Under the pieces are notes generated by a model. That model was not told the origin of the DNA and ran no database searches. It saw nothing but the letters and a program-made list of their open reading frames with translations. DNA of 64,000 nt, taken from positions 434,001 through 498,000 of the forward strand of contig CADCXA010000007.1 of the NCBI GenBank assembly GCA_902806565.1, in the 5' to 3' direction. A program made the translations under genes and the position numbers. This document shows, one piece after another, positions 10,042-21,803 of the stretch (positions are counted from its first letter, which is position 1; the number at the start of each line of letters is the position of its first letter). Origin of the DNA: Hypoxylon rubiginosum. Lineage: Eukaryota > Ascomycota > Sordariomycetes > Xylariales > Hypoxylaceae.

Positions 10042-11572
10042 TTTGAAGTCGTAGGGGCTGCGCAAACTTCCTAGAGTACTGATGTGCAGCTAGAGTAGCT
10101 GAGGGAGGAAAATTGAGAGTGTGGTGTTGAGAAGTTGAGAAATTGACAGAGAGCAATACCCGCGGGGTAGCTTACGGTTGGCGATGATGCAGGCTGGGAA
10201 GTTGAAATTACGTGCCTATCGTGAGGTTTAGGTTAGGTATCATAGGTAGAGTGTGGCTGTGTGGGCAAGTGGGCTATCCGCCAGGCCGCTAACTGGTGGG
10301 GCAATGGCCGCCGAAACTCTGTGGCTTGTTACTTGTTACGTAGGCGTAGGGCTGGTGGACCCCTTGCAGACAAGAAGGCCTGCAGCTGTCAGCCAACTGC
10401 GTCGCTCTCATCTCATAAATCTATAACCACGACTCCTTCTCTACCCTGAAGTCTCGACTTATATGCCCCTTTCCTTCCACCTTGCCTTGAGCCACTCGTG
10501 CTTTAGCCTTTATTACTTTTTCAATAGATATAGGCCTATAAGAAGTTACGATACGTAATAGATTCTGGTCTAATCGGGCTGTAGCTTACTGCATGTTGCT
10601 ACCAATGTGAAGGGACGTACAGAAGCTACGAATTATACCGAAAAGAACCCCCCTAAGAGTCAGGCACAGGCACGTGTATCGTCATGGATCTAGCTTCGAC
10701 TCTTAGAGGCAAGAGGATTCATTCATTCTTTACATAATATCACCATCAAATTACCATTCTATCCGATGTACATGGACAGGTTGACAGGTCTTCTTAACTC
10801 AACTGGTCTCCGTCAAGGTGTCAACTTCCAGTTTTAAACCACCATCTTGATATTCCCAAACATCAGCTATTCATTAGTGCCTTGCCGCGAAGGTATTTAC
10901 TTCTTGAATATTTCCACCATCCGTCTACCTCGTTTCATTTCCCTTGACATCTCCCTACTTATACTTTATCTCTCTACCGACGTTGAGTGAATGTTACTAT
11001 ACGTATCACTCTAACATGAAATATACCTTTCTTTACTCTCTTTAACACTGATTGCTCCGTATTCATGCTTCGAAAGCTATCTACAGCCAGGCTAAGCATC
11101 GGAAACGATATCTCACCGACCCCAAGTCCATCGTAGTGCCTAACTCCAATCTTCGACTCTGCCTCTCATTCTAATAGCCCAGCCCTCGGGCATACCGTCA
11201 TAACTACCAAGTATCGGCTCCGGTTGCTGTCCGAATTCCTCAATTTCCCCATCCGAGCCGGTAATCAGAGAGCCCATATTTCCGTCCAGCTGCCGTAAGT
11301 TAAGAGTACGTCGAGCACTCTGAGGATATTACGGGCATCCTTGATTCTATTGCAATTTCAGAGAAACGGCAGCTGTCAAACGTGCCATACAAACCCCTTG
11401 GTTTGCTTTATCAAGCAAGCATCTGGGTCGGAGTAATAGGCAACATATCTCCATTTCTAAAGACACATGTTGACCAAGCCCATCTAGAGGTGAGGGAAAA
11501 TCGAGAAACGGCAATCCAGGTCTTCTTATAGAAGGCAACCTCTCCACGGCACTCGTACTTCCATACTTCAAC
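10042..11572. other. Divergent intergenic region between arp3 and asparaginase genes
   Basis: 1.5 kb, pyrimidine-rich, probably holding two promoters and long 5' UTRs. A CCTATAAG box on the plus strand lies at 10535-10542, about 1 kb from the downstream ATG. No coding sequence supported. Confidence 0.45.
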
Positions 11573-13476
11573 ATGGACTCCGGTAGTCTACAAGGCGCGG
11601 ATGACACGAGTCGATGCGAAAAGAACATTGAAAACGACGATGTCATTGACGGTTTACCCCGGGTCGCTAAACGTCCGAGGTCACCTGCTCCACTAGGCAG
11701 CGATAATATTCCTTCGGTAGATGGAGCGGCGGATCGTTGGGGGAAGCGTAGGAAATGGCCGGTGTCAGCCATCTTCATCCATGCTGGAGCCGGATACCAC
11801 AGCACCGCAAATGAGAGCATACACCTAGAAGCTTGTAACGAGTAAGACGGAAAACTCTCGCCCAATCCCAGGTCGCTTTGGTCCACATTCTAACTCCAAA
11901 CAGGGCCGCTCGTATAAGCATGAAACTCCTCCGATCAGGTCATTCAGCTGTTGATGCTGTCGAGGCAGCTATCAAGTCCCTCGAGGACAAAGAGATCACC
12001 AATGCCGGCTACGGGAGCAACCTAGCAATTGATGGAACAGTGGAATGCGATGCTACCGTTGTTGACCATCTGGGCCGAAGCGGAGCATGTGGTGCAGTTC
12101 CCAGTGAGTCGGTCTGGAAGTTTCAGGATAATTTTTCGGCTTGCTTACAATTGCGCTTTGCAGATATCAAGAACCCCATAACTCTAGCGAAGGCGATACT
12201 TATCGGCAGTGGTAAACCCCTCTCTTTGCGCCGTGTTCCCCCGAACCTGCTCATTGGAGACGGCGCAAAGGAGTTCGCTCGAGAATCGGGTATGCTACTA
12301 ATTCCCAACGATAGCCTTGTGTCAAGAAATGCCAGAGACCGTTATATCAGATGGCGAGAAGATCTGAAGCGCGCCGAGGGCAAAGCAACTTTAACTCCAG
12401 TACCTGGTGCCTATGACCGAGCTGCTAGTAATGATTACATCAACGAAGCTCACCACGCTGCACACCGAGATCACACGAATGCGATATTAACCGGCACATG
12501 GAACGAAGGACAGCCAGATTCGCCAGTCTCGGTGTGGGAGGGTGCGCCATCTATACACGCTTCTCTAAGCTCTCCTTTACATCCAGCAAGTTCTATGACA
12601 CCACATGCCTCGCCCAAAAGCCCGCTTGAGCGTAGCGGGCCACTGAACTTTCTCGGATCATCTCTTTCAAGATGCAAAAGCCCAGCTACGCCAAAGCCCT
12701 CACCATATATTGCAGGATTGAGTAGCGAATTCCTCAAATCTGACTCAACGACATCTGCACCTAGCAGCGCGACTGGCGCACCTCTTCATGATGGCACTTT
12801 TTCAAATGTCTTTCCCGGTGATTCGACATTCTCTGACAACCAGGCCAGCACGATGTGCACGCCGCCATCACTGCCCAAGGCCGTCGACGATCCTAAGGTC
12901 GAAGATGGCGCCGATAACATTACAGATACAGTAGGTGCGATCGCAATCGATCTATCCGGAAAGATCGCAGCGGGATCATCATCAGGGGGCATTGGTATGA
13001 AACATCGAGGACGAATCGGACCGGCAGCTCTAGTGGGAATCGGAACAGCTGTCATCCCTGCCGACAGAGAAGACACCGAAGGTGTCACCGTCGCCGCCGT
13101 AACAAGCGGCACAGGTGAACACATGGCCACGACGATGGCGTCCCAGAAATGTGCAGAGCGCCTGTACCACGGAACCCGTCGCGGGCCGGGCGGGAAAGAC
13201 ATTGCCGAAGACGACGAGGCCCTCATCCTCCAGGGCTTCATCGTCGACGACTTCCAGGAGCACCCCGGCGTCCGATACTCGTCCTCGACCGGGGCCATCG
13301 GCGTCATGGTGGTAAAGAAGAGCCCGAAGGGGTACTATCTCTACTTCGCGCACAACACCGACTCTTTCGCCCTGGCCTCGATGAGCTCCAACGATCGCGA
13401 GCCGGCCTGCGTGATGTCCCGCGTCGGCGAAGGGAGCTCTGGCGTTGCCCAAGGCGCTAGAAAGATTCCCATTTAA
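11573..13476 (+). CDS. Threonine aspartase / isoaspartyl peptidase-asparaginase (Ntn hydrolase)
   Basis: Exons 11573-11841, 11904-12103 and 12164-13476, giving 593 residues. Intron 2 is 60 nt and stop-free, so it also reads through; removing it gives GAVPNIKNPITLAKAIL, the family sequence. Family features: AIFIHAGAGYHS near the N-terminus, AVDAVEAAIKSLED, ITNAGYGSNL and the autocleavage site DTVGAIAID with catalytic Thr412, followed by SSSGGIGMKHRGRIGPAALVG. The precursor should cleave itself before Thr412 to give alpha and beta subunits. The segment of roughly 200 residues before Thr412 is Ser/Pro-rich and unlike the compact bacterial enzymes. Its natural substrate (asparagine, isoaspartyl peptides or a protein site as in Taspase 1) cannot be decided from sequence. 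The N-terminus has a KRPRSP basic patch that could act as a nuclear signal. Confidence 0.88.
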
Positions 13477-14184
13477 ACAATAAACAAATCATGGCAGCAC
13501 CCATATTCAAGGCTCAGCTCTTGCGCCATCCAACCCCGCGAAACTAATTTTCGCATACTCGCTTCTTTTCTCTCCGCTACTGTCCTCTACATGGCCTATT
13601 CTATCACTTGATTCGCCCCTGGAGATTATTATAACCTTTCAATATACTTACCTAGACTCGAATGAATTGCGTAGCATCGGGATTGGCGTTTTTTCTCTCG
13701 TCAAAATACCTTTGGGTGGTTGCTCTACATAAACTGTTGGTGCTTTCTCTTCAACTTAGTCTGTTCATCATCGAAACACGGCCGATGCTATAAGAATGAA
13801 GGTGGCCCGCGGCAAAAACGAGATTTTCTAGAGTCAATCCACAAGCTTGGCCGCTAAATCGCGACGTCAAATTGCTTACTTGGTGTCGACGGTGGCATCA
13901 GGATCGCCTAGATAGCTGAGATAGAATAGACATAATGCGAATATTTAAACAACCCCGAAATGTTAGGTATGCCGGCTTGAAGCTCAGCTAAATGCCTTTA
14001 TATTCATAAAGTTCTCGTGACCGTACCAGATCATTTGGTTCTAACGCCTCCCTTTACCATGCAAGCCCTAGGTGAAGCCAATGCCTATGGTATAAACTCC
14101 AGCCAGCCCAAATGATTATCAGTTTTTTTTTTTATCTTGGTACAATTCATACATCATACGAAACGCCCAGCTGCTCATCAACTA
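13477..14184. other. Convergent intergenic region between asparaginase and tfb4
   Basis: 3' UTRs of two convergent genes, with a T10 run near 14124-14134. No gene seen. Confidence 0.5.
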
Positions 14185-15357
14185 TCAACTAATAGGAACA
14201 GGCGTCCCCGTAGCGCTACCCGTCTCCTCTCTTCCGGTCGCCCCGTTCACGCGCGCCTTCTTCTTCTTCTTCCTGGCCCGGGGTATGACGGCGGGCTTGG
14301 CGCCGTAGTTGCCGAGGGCCAGCTTGGTGCCGCAGGTGAGGCACTCGGCGCCGTCGGGCACCTCGCAGAAGATGCTGAGGCAGATGCTGCAGACGAAGCC
14401 GGCGTCGACGACGCGGCGGTGGCAGAAGCAGGCGGCGCGGAAGTCGACGACGTCCTGGGTGGGGGCGACGAGGGACCGGCGGGCCTCGGCGTCGGCGAGG
14501 AAGCCGAAGAGGAGATAGGAGAGCAGGGCCCGGGGGTTGGCGGCGGCGGAGAGGTAGGTGCCGCCGGTGATGAAGGCGGCCTGCTGGAGGAACGTAGGGG
14601 TGCCGCGGAGGGCGAGGGTGTCGACGGGGATGCGGGCGTGGGAGGCGGCGAAGACGGCGTTCATGGTCGGGATGTACTGCGCGGGCTCCGAGTCCGAGAC
14701 GGACAGGACGAGGATGCGCGAGTGCAGCGTGGCGGCCGAGGCGTCGGCGGGCGTCGTCGTCGAGGTCGAGGTCGGGTTCGCCGGGTCCGACGAGGACGCC
14801 TTGGGCACCTCGAACGTGTGCGCTATCTTGTTCGTGTAGGACAGCGCGAGGGATAGGGCGCCCGAGATCAGGGTCGTGGGGTGGAGGTCCGAGGGCGCGG
14901 TGCCGTTGATGAGAGATCGGAGCGAAGTCAAGATCGACGACTCGACCTGGGTGAACTGCGGGAACTTGTTTGCGGACGTGCGGTGGCCTGTTGCTTCTCC
15001 GTCTAGTTGGCCGTCGACGTCTGTCATCTCGACATCCTCCTGGCCGTTATTGGTGCTGCCGTTGCTGCCGCCATTCGTACCGGGAGGGTGACGATCGGGA
15101 TTAGGCGATTTAGGATACAACCACACGGCGCGATTCGTATGCGCGGCGAGGATGGCGACGTGGTTGTCATTGCCGAAGGCGAGGTGGGAGTTGACAAAGA
15201 CCAGCAAGTTGGCGACGGCTTTGGAGATGGGCAAGAGGTCGCCGAGAGCAGCCCAGGCGCGCGGGTTCGTGTCGATGATTATTGTTAGGAGAGAAGGGAC
15301 CTGACTCGTCTTAGAGGCGGACTCGTTGTAGTGGTCCGAAGCGTCGATTCGATTCAT
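14185..15357 (-). CDS. tfb4: TFIIH core subunit Tfb4 (p34)
   Basis: Single exon, 390 residues. The N-terminal von Willebrand A-like fold is recognisable (SLLTIIIDTNPRAWAAL, LLVFVNSHLAFGNDNHVAIL), and the C-terminal C4-type zinc module reads CFCHRRVVDAGFVCSICL with FC and CLTCGTKL following. The protein ends in a lysine-rich tail (RARKKKKKAR). Tfb4 pairs with Ssl1/p44 in the TFIIH core and serves RNA polymerase II initiation and nucleotide excision repair. Two low-complexity inserts (PGTNGGSNGSTNN and a Ser/Thr stretch near residue 200) are lineage-type additions. ATG at 15357. Divergent from the She4 gene with 1.77 kb between. Confidence 0.93.
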   Translation of the reverse strand: MNRIDASDHYNESASKTSQVPSLLTIIIDTNPRAWAALGDLLPISKAVANLLVFVNSHLAFGNDNHVAILAAHTNRAVWLYPKSPNPDRHPPGTNGGSNGSTNNGQEDVEMTDVDGQLDGEATGHRTSANKFPQFTQVESSILTSLRSLINGTAPSDLHPTTLISGALSLALSYTNKIAHTFEVPKASSSDPANPTSTSTTTPADASAATLHSRILVLSVSDSEPAQYIPTMNAVFAASHARIPVDTLALRGTPTFLQQAAFITGGTYLSAAANPRALLSYLLFGFLADAEARRSLVAPTQDVVDFRAACFCHRRVVDAGFVCSICLSIFCEVPDGAECLTCGTKLALGNYGAKPAVIPRARKKKKKARVNGATGREETGSATGTPVPIS

Positions 15358-17124
15358 TGTGCCGGATTTCTAATTAGAAAGGGCTCAAAGGCCGCTTTCT
15401 CTGCTGGGTAGGTCCTGCTCCTATTTGTGAATTGTTGCTATCTCGTGGGGTTACCGAGTAGGAGTAAAAGGTAGCAGTTCATTTAAGGATATCGACAATG
15501 ACACTGTAGATATGTATTATCGAGTATTGTTAAAGTCAAGAATGAAGGTTGACTTTGTGAGTTGGAATGTATAGGATGGACGAAAATGATAACGATAAGA
15601 GCTGACTATATTCACCGAGCTAGACCGAATAAAAGCGAGCTCAGGTAGTACAGTATAATTGCCTTAGAACCCTGTAGCTTTCTTTATCAGTGCCATCAGT
15701 GCCACGCGACTACACCTGGGCAGTGAATGCCGCGCCGAGCTAGTAGGTCATCTTGGTCCTTTTAGCGCATGTAGTGGCAGGTCATCCACTAATAAAGACG
15801 CCAGCTCACATGACTAACAGCTAGACGTCATCCTGTAGTAGTAGATTTTATGGAACGCCCCTGCAGCTACTTTATCGGCGCCAATGCTTGCCAATGCTGC
15901 ACATGGATGCGATCTCTTGATAACCTTATTGGCGCCTACAATTTTACTTAGTACGGACTTTTAGAAGACACTTAGTGGGGGGAAATCAGTTGAAGGGGAC
16001 AAGCTACTTTTGACAAATGAAGGCTTAGGTGGACTTTTCAACCTCACATCTTTTTTCCCTATTCCTATTCCTATCGTCTTCGTCTAGTCTTCGCTAAGTC
16101 GTGCCTCTTTAAGGTATGTTATTACTTGAAGCTTGTCGTCTCATCACAGTGGACCTAACACATGTGATAGATTACCTAGGCCCCTAGACACCTACTAGGC
16201 ACATAAACCTACAGCAACACACAACACAAACCGAAATAGCCCACTACTTATATGTACGTTGAGCCGTCCCCCCACATTCTTTCATGTAATATTCCCTTGC
16301 TGCTTGCTGCTTGCGACTCGCGACTTGCGACTTGCGACTTTCGACTTGCGACTTGCGAATTAATGGGCTTGCGGAGTGTTACACGCTCTACTTCTATTGC
16401 TAGTCCAACCAAGTCCAGCCCGCTTGCTTCCCTCCGTACCTTTGAATAAGTTCCAGTGGCTGATACCCGGTCGACTTAGTCCGCGTGAGTGAATTTACTA
16501 GCGAACCAAATCATTCCTCCTTACCTCGAAATGGGTGTCGTCGGGCTTATATACCTACCAGAGCAACCCATGGGTAGGAATAGGTAATCCTTCGTGATTA
16601 TTCTTGCAGCTAACCAGGGTCACCATTCTGCCCAGTGAGACCACAGGCTTACACCAGGTAAGGAGTGTCTTTGTATCCCCGGCTTCTTTCATCTTTACAT
16701 GTATGTCTGTCACGCGTCCGGCAGCAATCTATTACTCATGTCGTCTCCATGCCCGTTCCCATTCCCACTCACATCCCTATCCCCATGATAAAAGCGCCCC
16801 CCGAGAACCCGCGAGAGAATTGGCTTATTAATTTCAACTCGACTTCTTTCCGAGATGATGATTTCAACGTACATCTTCATTTTTACTTTCCTCAGTCTCT
16901 TGAATCATACGTAACCTAATCCTATCACTTATAATACCCGTGGACCAATCTAACCACGAGGCATTCTTTTACAGACGAAGCGTATAAGCTTATTTAATAT
17001 CCTACCATACTTCACTTAATCATTCATTACCTCCAAAGGTCACAGCTACCTCTTACGCATTTCATTAGTCTAACACCATTAACCAGATATTCCATAAGGC
17101 CTTGCCGCCCCTTCGTGGTCCACG
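15358..17124. other. Divergent intergenic region tfb4 / she4
   Basis: 1.77 kb with no supportable gene. The part nearest the plus-strand gene (about 16,450-17,100) is pyrimidine-rich and probably promoter and 5' UTR. A 7-bp tandem repeat lies at 16313-16361. Confidence 0.5.
16313..16361. repeat. Heptanucleotide tandem repeat (GCGACTT)n
   Basis: Seven consecutive units of GCGACTT or one-base variants. Two or more similar units recur near 63493-63513 (GACTTGCGACTTGCGAC). Confidence 0.8.
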
Positions 17125-19338
17125 ATGGATGAGTCGCCTATTGACCTTACCTCCAACCGGGAGGAGATGGCCAAGCTAAACAGCGTCGACCAAACTCAGC
17201 TCATACTTGCGCGATTAATGGAAGGTGGCCAGGAAGATGTCGACACCTGTCGGGAACTCGACAGTCTCACTAAACTCCTGGACGATGAATTCCAGCGTAA
17301 GAACAAGGGCCAGCCTATTTGCGACGTGATCGATGATGTATGTGTCGATACCATACTCGGCTACCTCGACATGAGACAGGCTGATTCGGTCCGTGGCCAT
17401 GCGGCCTTGACCGCTTCGGCATACCTAAAAGCTGCCGGAGACAAGGCTGCCGACTCTTTACGGACATTCTTCTTTGATCGAGTCAAGAGGGGCACCTACG
17501 ACGACTATATCGTTGCGTTCTGTGTTGCTGCCGCCATCTTCCCCATCGCTCCGGACATGACGGCAGATATATTCCTTAGCGAGGGGTTTCTGCCGAGCTT
17601 GGACCCGCTGATGCGGCGGAAGTGGAAGAGTAGAAAAGTCGAGACGGCTTGCCTGGAAATGCTCAACGCCGCCTCCATGAACGCGCAGTGCCGCGAGGCT
17701 ATCCAGAAGTACTGCATCGACTGGCTAGAGGAAGTCGTCGACCAAGACCCGCACGAGCTATCCAAGGCCATCCACTCGGCGGATCCCGGAGTTCATCTTA
17801 CCGAAGGTTCAATTGCCATGAGGAGACACTCTGAGACCGTTCAGAACTTGGCCGCGGTCATTCTAGCAAAATTAAGGGTAGGCACCTTGAAGCTTCCGCT
17901 CGCATCACCGCCCGCATTCGAAAATCTTCAGTGGCAGTGATGAGGCGCGGTGAGGAAAGGAGCTGGGCTGACCTGAAGGCTTCAGGCAGTGCCGTCGGCG
18001 CAACCGACGACGGAAGGAACCGAACCTAGAATACAACAAGCGACCACCAGCATCGAGGATCTATCCAAGATGTTCAGCACGATGCTGCTAAGAGATCCGG
18101 AGAGTGGCAAGCGGCATTCGGTAGAGGGTCTAGCTTACGCAACGATACAGCCCGTAGTCAAGGAGGAGGTAGCGCGTAACGCGGAGCTTTTGACAACTTT
18201 GATTAAAATTCTGGCTGACGCTCCTGCAAAGTCACCTCTCACGTACGGAGCTCTAAGCATATTTATGAATCTTACTCGCTACCAACCAGCACAGTCCGAG
18301 GAACAGAAGAAGATGACCCAACTTAAGGCTTATGCCAATGCTGCTGGAAAACTCGCGGCGCCTAACCCGCTAAACGACGACGATCACGTCTCGGAAAGGT
18401 GTAAACGAGTTTTCGAAGCTAGTATCGTGCCGGTTTTAGTAACTCACAGCAGACACGGTTCCGTTGCCTCGCTAAATCTCATCGTATCGATCATCTCGGC
18501 ATTGTCGGCCACAACTAGCTTACGAGGTCAACTCGCACAGCAAGGAGCCATCAACCTTCTCATCGCCGCCTTCACGGCCTTGCCTGACTCAGAATCACAG
18601 GGTAAACGCACGGCAGCCCAGGCACTCGCTCGCATACTAATTAGCACAAACCCGGCTCTTGTATTTGGTGGCACCCGTGCCCGTCCGCAGAATGCCGCCA
18701 TACGACCCCTTATATACATTCTTCCATCCGACCCAGCAGCTGAAACTCGAGACCTCTTACCGACTTTTGAGGCATTGATGGCTCTCACCAACCTCGCGTC
18801 GACGGATGATGACACGCGAGCGACTATCATTCGCAACGCGTGGCCAGAGATCGAGGAGCAGCTGCTATCCTCTAACCCTATGGTTTCCAAGGCTGCCGTG
18901 GAGTTGATATGTAACCTGACGCAGTGTCTCGAAGGCATTGCCCTGTATGCGGCCGATAACCCGCAAGCCGCCAATCGGCTACACATCCTCCTCGCGCTTG
19001 CGGATGCCGAAGACGAGGGGACCAGGAGTGCAGCGGGTGGCGCGTTAGCGTCACTCACAGGCTATGAAGCTATCGTAACCGGCATCATCAAGAGAAAGCG
19101 GGGAATCGAGGTAGTACTGGGTCTATGCGCCGAGGAAAGCGAAGACTTGCGCCACCGGGGCGTGTTTATTGTCTACAATATGGTTGCGTGCGAAGGCGAC
19201 GTAGGCAAGAACGCGCGGAAGGAGATCCGGGAGAATAACGGGATCGAGGTGCTGAAAGAATGCGCGAAGAAGAGCAGGAGGGCGGAGGTGGTCGAAGTCA
19301 CCATCCAGGCATTAAAGGTTCTACTAGAGCAAGATTAG
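17125..19338 (+). CDS. she4: UCS-domain myosin chaperone (She4 / UNC-45 family)
   Basis: Two exons, 17125-17877 and 17986-19338, intron with donor GTAGGC and acceptor CTTCAG, phase 0; 701 residues. The protein is built of armadillo-like helices without the TPR domain found in animal UNC-45, as in fungal She4/Rng3. UCS-type landmarks in exon 2: SRHGSVASLNLIVSIISALS, AAQALARILISTNPALVFGG, LLPTFEALMALTNLASTDDD and NPMVSKAAVELICNL. She4 folds and stabilises class I, II and V myosin heads with Hsp90, so it acts in cytokinesis, endocytosis and cargo transport. Start ATG 17125 follows an untranslated leader lacking other in-frame ATGs nearby. Confidence 0.88.
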
Positions 19339-19643
19339 GACTAGATAAGGAAGAGGAACACGATTCAATTGGTACAGCTCGTGAGAATTAGCGTATGTAG
19401 GAAGCAGTTATAGGAGGCGATTTTAATGGTCATTTTGAATGAAGTGCGTATCTGACCAGCTGTCTTGAAAACCCATTTTTAAACTCCGTTCAGTGACCTG
19501 CGTATGCTATGTACTGCTTAACACCTCGATTTTACATGGTAAACGGTGTAGTTCTGGCAATGGCAGTGCTCTTCTATCGTAGGCCATAAAAATCCGAAAC
19601 GCCCGTTGTATATGCTGCGGACCCAGAACGCAAAGCCCCCTTT
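19339..19643. other. Short convergent intergenic region she4 / trm2
   Basis: About 305 bp of 3' UTR sequence for two convergent genes. Nothing else seen. Confidence 0.5.
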
Positions 19644-21803
19644 TTACTCATCGACCCGGTTCAAGACAGCAACGCCCTCGACGTGTCCTGTCTGCGGGAA
19701 GAAGTCGAAACCTCGTATGCTCTCGATGGCGTACCTCGTCTTCTCTTTCTCCTCCTTCTTCTTTCCACCCGCATCATCCCCTCCCTTCTCCTCCGCACCG
19801 TCATCCTCCTGGAGCCCGCTGCCGGCGGTCTCGCCGCGGACCAGGACGCCGACGTCGCGGGCCTGGGTGTGCACGTTGCAGCTGACGTAGACGACGCGGC
19901 GGGGCGCGAAGGCGAGGAGCTGGCGCAGGAAGCCGGCGTCGCAGCCCTTGCGGGGCGGGTCGAGGACGACGGCGGTCTCGTCGGGGGGGTACCGCCCCAG
20001 CACCTCGGGGCCGGTGAATAGGGCGTTGGCGTCGGCGGCTAGGAAGCGGACGCCGCCGTCGGGGGACAGGGAGTTAGGGGATGGGGATGAGGATAGTAGG
20101 GAGTTGGAGGCGGCGTTGCGGGAGGCGTAGGTTATGGAGGCGTCGGATATGTCGATGCCGACGCTGCCGCCGGGGAAGAGGGACGAGAGGGTTATGGTGA
20201 AGAGGCCGGAGCCTGAGTACGCGTCTATCAAGTACTTGATTTGCGGAGGAGGAGAAGGACTGGTAGTGGTGGTGGTGATATCGGGAGAGGAAGAGGAAGA
20301 AGGGGAAGGGGGAAGGATGTGCTGCCGGATGTAATCTGTAAAGACGGGCAGGATCGAGTTGTTGTTCTGGAAGAAGGAGCCGGCCGGGTTGTGGAAGACG
20401 TACGGCCCGACGTACTCGGTCGATGTGCCGTTGTTGTCCGTCACGCACGTCTTCAGGTCCGTGTACTCGTCCGTCTCGACGCGGATCACCTCGTCTTCTT
20501 TCGTTGCGGCTTCTTCTTCTGACGGTGGCTGGGATAGAGATGACGAGCTATCTTCTGCTGCTGCTGCTGCTGTTGTCGTCTTCTTCGGAACCCGTTTCGT
20601 GCTCTCGCGCAGCAGGATCGTGGCCCCGCGGGTGTACTTGCCGTACTCGACGGCCATGCGCGCGCGCTCGCGCTTCATGCCGAGGCGGACGGCGTCCGTG
20701 CCGATGGGGCAGTCCTCGATGTCGAGCGTGCTGCGCTTGCCCTTGAGCATGAAGCCGATGGGCGGGCGGCTCCCGAAGGGCTGCTTGTTGTTGCCCCTGC
20801 GCCCGCCCGGGGGCCCGTCAAAATGCGGCGTCAGCTTGGTGCGGTAGCCGTACTGCAGCGGGCTGCCGATGGTGTCCTGGATGGCCGGGACGAGCTCGGG
20901 CGGCAGCTGCGAGAAGTGGCGGAACGCCTTCTCGACGATGCGCTTCTTGAGCCGCAGCTGGTGGGCGTAGTCCAGCATCTGGAACTGGCAGCCCGAGCAC
21001 GCGGAGAAGTACTTGCACTCGACGCGGCTGTCGTCGCGCTCCGGAGAAGGGGTAACGACCGAGATGAAGTCGGCGACCGTGTAGTTTTCGTCCCGCAGGT
21101 GGCGGTATATCTTTGCCTTGACGGTATCCCCTGGCACTGCGAACGGTACGACGTAGACTCGCTTGGATCCCTTATGCAAAGCCAAGCCTTCTCCGGTCGA
21201 GGCAAGCTCGACGACGTCGAGATCAACCTCGGACCCTTCTTCCGGCAGGTTATCGGGCATTGACTCTTCTACCCTGTTTTCTGCTGTCTCTGCCCCGCTA
21301 TCATCTGCTTGGTTGAGCGACTCGATGAGATTCTGCACGTCAATAGCCAAAACCTCTTCCGACGAGCCCGTAGCCATGTCGCGCTCCCTCTTACGAGCCT
21401 TCTTCCCGTTTTTCTTGTTGTTTCTCTTCGTGCCGCTCTTAGACTTGTCGTGAGAAAAGGGTCTTTTCCCGTTATTTTGTCTTGGCGGCTGCTGCTGCTG
21501 GTCCCCCATAGTGACCTGTCCCTCCGATGCCATTTTCGGTGATTTTATTGGCTCTTTGAGTATACGAGTGAAATCCTCGGGACTCAACAGACCATAGGGT
21601 TCTTTGCTGAATTTACCCTTGCCTTGCCTACCAGAATGATGTTGGTGGCGGATGCCTCTTACCTCGAGATGATGATGGTGGCGGTGGTTGATGAAGATGA
21701 GGGATTCGGGTGGAAAATGGGATGAGCAGCTTGACAGAAGAAGACTGCTTCCGGATCTGCTTCTGAGAAATAAACGCGGAGCCAATGCTGCACAGAACCG
21801 CAT
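19644..21803 (-). CDS. trm2: tRNA (uracil-5-)-methyltransferase Trm2 (RumA/TrmA class)
   Basis: Single exon of 719 residues. A TRAM domain (VVELASTGEGLALHKGSKRV onward, about residues 200-260) is followed by the CKYFSACSGCQFQML cysteine cluster, an SAM-binding motif LIDAYSGSGLFTITLSSLFP, LDPPRKGCD and the catalytic SCNVHTQARDV. The enzyme would make 5-methyluridine at position 54 of tRNA. The N-terminal 90 residues are Arg/Ser/His-rich with almost no acidic residues early on, like a mitochondrial presequence, and a second Met at residue 91 starts MASEGQVTMGD; alternative starts could give two locations (inference). Several Ser/Thr/Glu-rich insertions occur in the catalytic half. The 22-codon Ser/Thr/Pro run near 20260-20320 is low complexity. 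Confidence 0.93.
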   Translation of the reverse strand: MRFCAALAPRLFLRSRSGSSLLLSSCSSHFPPESLIFINHRHHHHLEVRGIRHQHHSGRQGKGKFSKEPYGLLSPEDFTRILKEPIKSPKMASEGQVTMGDQQQQPPRQNNGKRPFSHDKSKSGTKRNNKKNGKKARKRERDMATGSSEEVLAIDVQNLIESLNQADDSGAETAENRVEESMPDNLPEEGSEVDLDVVELASTGEGLALHKGSKRVYVVPFAVPGDTVKAKIYRHLRDENYTVADFISVVTPSPERDDSRVECKYFSACSGCQFQMLDYAHQLRLKKRIVEKAFRHFSQLPPELVPAIQDTIGSPLQYGYRTKLTPHFDGPPGGRRGNNKQPFGSRPPIGFMLKGKRSTLDIEDCPIGTDAVRLGMKRERARMAVEYGKYTRGATILLRESTKRVPKKTTTAAAAAEDSSSSLSQPPSEEEAATKEDEVIRVETDEYTDLKTCVTDNNGTSTEYVGPYVFHNPAGSFFQNNNSILPVFTDYIRQHILPPSPSSSSSPDITTTTTSPSPPPQIKYLIDAYSGSGLFTITLSSLFPGGSVGIDISDASITYASRNAASNSLLSSSPSPNSLSPDGGVRFLAADANALFTGPEVLGRYPPDETAVVLDPPRKGCDAGFLRQLLAFAPRRVVYVSCNVHTQARDVGVLVRGETAGSGLQEDDGAEEKGGDDAGGKKKEEKEKTRYAIESIRGFDFFPQTGHVEGVAVLNRVDE

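Noticed and set aside
14137..14856. 239-codon plus-strand frame rich in Gly, Val and Glu
   Set aside because: Lies antisense to tfb4; its composition is what GC-rich coding DNA gives in the opposite frame, and tfb4 has clear family motifs.
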